From Gammaproteobacteria bacterium (GTDB lineage: Bacteria; Pseudomonadota; Gammaproteobacteria; HK1), in contig WLWT01000002.1 of the NCBI GenBank assembly GCA_012103455.1, positions 372,001-436,000 of the forward strand: a stretch of DNA of 64,000 bases, read 5' to 3'. A program made the translations under genes and the position numbers. Positions 60,809 through 64,000 of the stretch are shown piece by piece (position 1 is the first letter of the stretch; each line of letters opens with the position of its first letter). A model generated the notes under the pieces. That model was not told the origin of the DNA. It did not search any database and saw only the letters and a program-made list of their open reading frames with translations.

Positions 60809-63800
60809 CTGCCAGTTAAACGCCGCAGATCGGCGCGCGCTGAATTGGAGCGGGCATGCCACAGGCCCCGCTCCTGCGCCTCCAGTAAACGCTGCGCTAT
60901 TTCGCGCAAGCCCGCCGGATTGTTGTCCTCGATGAATTGCCGAACCTTGGGATCGCCTAGATAAGCCTCGTATACGGCGTCGAAATGATGATCGCGTACC
61001 GCCCGGGCGGTGGCGGCGAAGGCGAATAGATAATCGACGGTGGCGGCGATCTCGAAAGCGCCTTTGTAGCCGTGGCGCATGACGCCGGCGATCCATTTGG
61101 GGTTGACCACCCGGGCGCGTACCACTTGCGCGATTTCTTCCTCTAGATGGCGGATGCGAGGCCGTTCGGGCCGTGAGTGGTCGTTGTGATAGATAACTGG
61201 TTGGTGGCCGGCAAAATGACGCACCGCCGCCGCCATACCGCCCTCGAATTGATAATAATCATCCGAGTCCAGCAGATCATGCTCCCGGTTGTCCTGGTTA
61301 TGGACGACGCCCTCGAGGTGCGCCAACCGTGCCTCGAATTGGCCATGGGCCGCCCGGCCCTCCGTGCCACCGCCGTAGGCATAGCCGCCCCAGGCCACAT
61401 AAGCACGGGCCAGATCGCCATCATCGCGCCAGCCACGCTCGTCTAGCAACGCTTGCAAGCCGGCGCCATAAGCGCCCGGCTTGGAGCCGAATATGCGAAG
61501 CGTGGCTTTGCGGGCAGCCTCAGCCTGGCTCAATCCGTCCGCTTTGAAGGCGGTCCCTTGGCGTTTCGCGGTGGCGGCCAGGGGGTTGTCGCGCTCCGGT
61601 TCATCCAGCGCGGCAACAGCGCGCACGGCGGAGTCCACCAGATCGATCTGGGTGGGAAACGCATCCCTGAAGAAACCCGAGATACGCAAGGTGACATCTA
61701 CCCGGGGCCGATCTAGCAGCGAGAGCGGCATGATCTCGAAACCGGTGACACGCCTGGAATTGGCATCCCAGGTGGGTTTAACCCCCATCAGCGCCAGCGC
61801 CTGGGCGATATCGTCACCGCCGGTGCGCATATTCGCCGTGCCCCAGGCCGATAGGGCCAGGTTCCGCGGCCAGGCACCGTGTTCTTGGCGAAAGCGTTCG
61901 AGCAAAAGGCCGGCCGACTTCCAGCCCAGGTGCCAGGCCGCGGGGGTCGGCACGGTGCGGGTGTCCACCGAGTAGAAATTGCGCCCCGTGGGCAGAACCT
62001 CGGGCCGGCCACGGGTGGGGGCGCCCGCTGGGCCTGGCTCCAGGTAGCGGCCATCGAGCGCCCGTACGATGCCGGCGATCTCCGCTGCTCCGCAGGCCGA
62101 CACCGCGGGGCCTAGCTCATGTTGAATGGTGTGCAGGACCTTGAGCGTATTGGGCCATTGCGCCGGTGCTGGCGTGGTGCCGTCAATGAGTTTGCCGGCC
62201 AATAATTCCAGGCGCTCCACGGTATCGCCATGGGTTCGCCACGGGGTGTAGGCGAGGGCCAGGGTTGCTGAGTGAAGGGCGGCCGGCCTAGGACCCTGCC
62301 ACGGCTCACCGAGGCAACAGTCCAAGGGATCGAAGCCGCCAAGTTCCAGATCACGCGCCAGTGCCCGTACTAGCGAGGCGTTGCCTCCCTTGCCATCACC
62401 CCTAGGTAGACGGGTGAGTGCCGCCAGCAAATCCGTGCGCAAGCGGCCTTGCGGACTCTCGCCGAACACGTGCAGGCCGTCGCGTATTTGCAGCTCTTTT
62501 AGCTCGCATAAATAGTTATCCAGTTTGGTGAGCGCCGTGTTCGCATCGTCTTGCTGCTCGATGCCGCAGTCGAGGTCCAGGCCGATGGCACCGCTCAGCG
62601 CCAAAATCTCATCGCGCAGCACACTCAAGCGCCGTGGGTCCACGCCGGAAGCTTCGTAGTATTCGTCCACCAGCGCTTCCAGCTCGGCCAACGGACCGTA
62701 GCTCTCCGCCCGCGTGAGGGGCGGCGTTAGATGATCGACTATGACGGCTTGGGCGCGGCGTTTTGCCTGCGTCCCCTCGCCCGGATCATTGACGATAAAC
62801 GGGTAGATATGGGGCAGTGCGCCCAGCGCTGCCTCCGGAAAACACGAGGCGCTTAGGGCGAGCGCTTTTCCCGGCAGCCATTCGAGGTTGCCGTGTTTGC
62901 CCATGTGCACGATGGCCTGCACGCGCTCGTGTTCGCGCAACCAGGCGTAGAAAGCCAGGTAACCGTGGGGTGGCACCAGAGCCGGATCATGGTAGGTGGT
63001 GGACGGGTCAATGTTGTATCCGCGCGCCGGCTGCAAGCCGATGATGATGTTGCCACAGCGAAAAGCAGGCAGCGCGAAAGCGGCGTGGGAAGCTGAGTAA
63101 AACGGATCCGCCTCAGGGCTTCCCCAGCGTTCGCTCACTGCTTGTTTAAGCTCCGCCGGCAAGCGGTCAAAGGCCGCCAGATAAGCGTCAAGAGCATAGG
63201 TTTCGTGGATGGTACGCCCATCGGTGGCGGCATTGGTGGGGCCTTCGGCCAGACGGTTGATCAGCCCGTTACCGTCCGCGGGAATGTCTGCGGCCCGATA
63301 GCCTTGGCGGGCCAGGGCGCGCAGCACATTGACCGTGCCCGCCGGTGTGTCCAAGCCGACGCCGTTGCCCAAGCGGCCATCACGGTTGGGATAATTGGCC
63401 AGGATGAGGGCCACACGGCGGGCGGCGGGAGCGGTATCGGCCAACTTCACCCACGCCGCCGCCAAGCGTGCCACGAAGTGGATCCTGTCGGCCCGCGCGG
63501 CGTAAGTGACGATGCCGCATTGGGTACGCTGGTCGAACCGCGCCTCAGCTTTGAACGACACGGCACGGCTCAAAATACGGCCATCGACCTCCGGCAGCGC
63601 CACGTTCATGGCGATATCACGGGCCGATAGGCCCCGTGTGCTGCTCGCCCAATCACCCTCGTTGCCGCCCGAGAAGACCACCTGCAGCACCGGGCAGCCG
63701 GCTGCATCGAATGGGGTAGCGCCGCGCGCGGCGCCCGGCGTGGAGCTGGCGAAGGCGGTGCCGTTCAAGATGAGCTTCGCCTCGGCTTGCAGCACTAAGC

Positions 63801-64000
63801 GTTCGATGAGCGCCGCGCAGGCCGGATCTTTCAAGCTGGCGCAATAAAGCGGTAAAGCGTTGATACCCGCCTCGCGAAGTGCCTGGATGAGGTCTAGCAC
63901 CGGCGCCAGATTGTCCGCTTGCACCAGCGCCCGGTACACGATGATCGCCACCACCGGTGCGTCTTTTAGCCATACTGCCCGCAGGTCAACTACATTCCTA
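60802..64000 (-). CDS. cobN: Aerobic cobaltochelatase large subunit, 5' end cut by window edge
   Basis: The frame stays open to base 64000; an apparent start at 63954 is an internal GTG, since upstream codons (NVVDLRAVWLKDAPVV) continue the family sequence. About 1,066 residues are visible of about 1,250-1,350. Motifs: NYPNRDGRLGNGVGLDTPAG, VHMGKHGNLEWLPGKALALS, YPFIVNDPGEGTQAKRRAQA VIVDHLTPP, LSAWGTANMRTGGDDIAQAL and YHNDHSRPERPRIRHLEEEI. Together with its ATPase partners it inserts Co2+ into hydrogenobyrinic acid diamide, the oxygen-dependent B12 route. cobT follows immediately. Confidence 0.96.
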   Translation of the reverse strand, partial: RNVVDLRAVWLKDAPVVAIIVYRALVQADNLAPVLDLIQALREAGINALPLYCASLKDPACAALIERLVLQAEAKLILNGTAFASSTPGAARGATPFDAAGCPVLQVVFSGGNEGDWASSTRGLSARDIAMNVALPEVDGRILSRAVSFKAEARFDQRTQCGIVTYAARADRIHFVARLAAAWVKLADTAPAARRVALILANYPNRDGRLGNGVGLDTPAGTVNVLRALARQGYRAADIPADGNGLINRLAEGPTNAATDGRTIHETYALDAYLAAFDRLPAELKQAVSERWGSPEADPFYSASHAAFALPAFRCGNIIIGLQPARGYNIDPSTTYHDPALVPPHGYLAFYAWLREHERVQAIVHMGKHGNLEWLPGKALALSASCFPEAALGALPHIYPFIVNDPGEGTQAKRRAQAVIVDHLTPPLTRAESYGPLAELEALVDEYYEASGVDPRRLSVLRDEILALSGAIGLDLDCGIEQQDDANTALTKLDNYLCELKELQIRDGLHVFGESPQGRLRTDLLAALTRLPRGDGKGGNASLVRALARDLELGGFDPLDCCLGEPWQGPRPAALHSATLALAYTPWRTHGDTVERLELLAGKLIDGTTPAPAQWPNTLKVLHTIQHELGPAVSACGAAEIAGIVRALDGRYLEPGPAGAPTRGRPEVLPTGRNFYSVDTRTVPTPAAWHLGWKSAGLLLERFRQEHGAWPRNLALSAWGTANMRTGGDDIAQALALMGVKPTWDANSRRVTGFEIMPLSLLDRPRVDVTLRISGFFRDAFPTQIDLVDSAVRAVAALDEPERDNPLAATAKRQGTAFKADGLSQAEAARKATLRIFGSKPGAYGAGLQALLDERGWRDDGDLARAYVAWGGYAYGGGTEGRAAHGQFEARLAHLEGVVHNQDNREHDLLDSDDYYQFEGGMAAAVRHFAGHQPVIYHNDHSRPERPRIRHLEEEIAQVVRARVVNPKWIAGVMRHGYKGAFEIAATVDYLFAFAATARAVRDHHFDAVYEAYLGDPKVRQFIEDNNPAGLREIAQRLLEAQERGLWHARSNSARADLRRLTGSE

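Noticed and set aside
63952..63954. Start codon of cobN at 63954
   Set aside because: The frame continues upstream with CobN-like residues to the window edge, so this GTG is internal.

Overview
The window looks like a chromosomal segment of a GC-rich gammaproteobacterium. The evidence is gene order: gshB-tonB-yqgE, hemC-hemD, ptsH-ptsI-mgtE, and a DUF2782 gene divergent from polA. The coding signal is ordinary housekeeping, interrupted by insertion sequences, a small non-autonomous repeat family and many decayed genes. That mixture suggests a genome in active decay or rearrangement, possibly host-associated. This lifestyle reading is inference.

Layout. 0-8.3 kb: yqgE (partial), tonB-like and gshB leftward; hemC, hemD, ptsH, ptsI and mgtE rightward; a DUF2782 gene. 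8.3-9.4 kb: a complete IS5-type element and an eight-unit 16-bp repeat in front of polA. 9.4-16.4 kb: polA, hisA, a PP2C phosphatase-SUMF1 fusion and a glycosyltransferase. 16.4-20.1 kb: a DUF4864 protein, then an MFS transporter and gamma-glutamyltransferase operon. 20.1-22.4 kb: a decay zone with a DMT transporter pseudogene and an IS1380 relic. 22.4-28 kb: a carbamoyltransferase locus with a small SxtJ-like membrane protein, a 36-codon ORF behind a palindromic promoter, and a 907-residue SGNH hydrolase fused to a second, apparently inactivated carbamoyltransferase. 28-35.2 kb: a seven-gene leftward operon (CaiD-like crotonase, polar amino acid ABC transporter, MlrC/M81 protein, acyl-CoA ligase). 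35.3-39.3 kb, divergent: a four-domain rhodanese protein, a frameshifted enolase-superfamily gene and a TauD dioxygenase. 39.4-46.4 kb: a gene graveyard with two IS91-type relics, a PIN toxin/antitoxin-like pair, a membrane gene split by an IS427-type element, and fragments of holB, a DUF1111 oxidoreductase and an IS481 transposase. 46.4-52.6 kb: tRNA-Arg, thiolase, glutamine amidotransferase, DUF4197, and purK-purE-trmH. 52.7-58.8 kb: an anchored secreted protein, a frameshifted PrsT-like TPR giant, a DadA-like oxidase and a GST. 59-64 kb: a TauD pseudogene split by a repeat element, then cobT and cobN (partial).

Two threads run through the window. The first is a 136-155 bp MITE-like family, five copies here, with 4-bp target duplications that can be read directly. 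In one copy, removing the element and one duplication restores the interrupted reading frame. The second is many short tandem duplications of 12-18 bp in gaps and linkers. The most unusual coding content is the active/inactive carbamoyltransferase pair and the PP2C-SUMF1 fusion.
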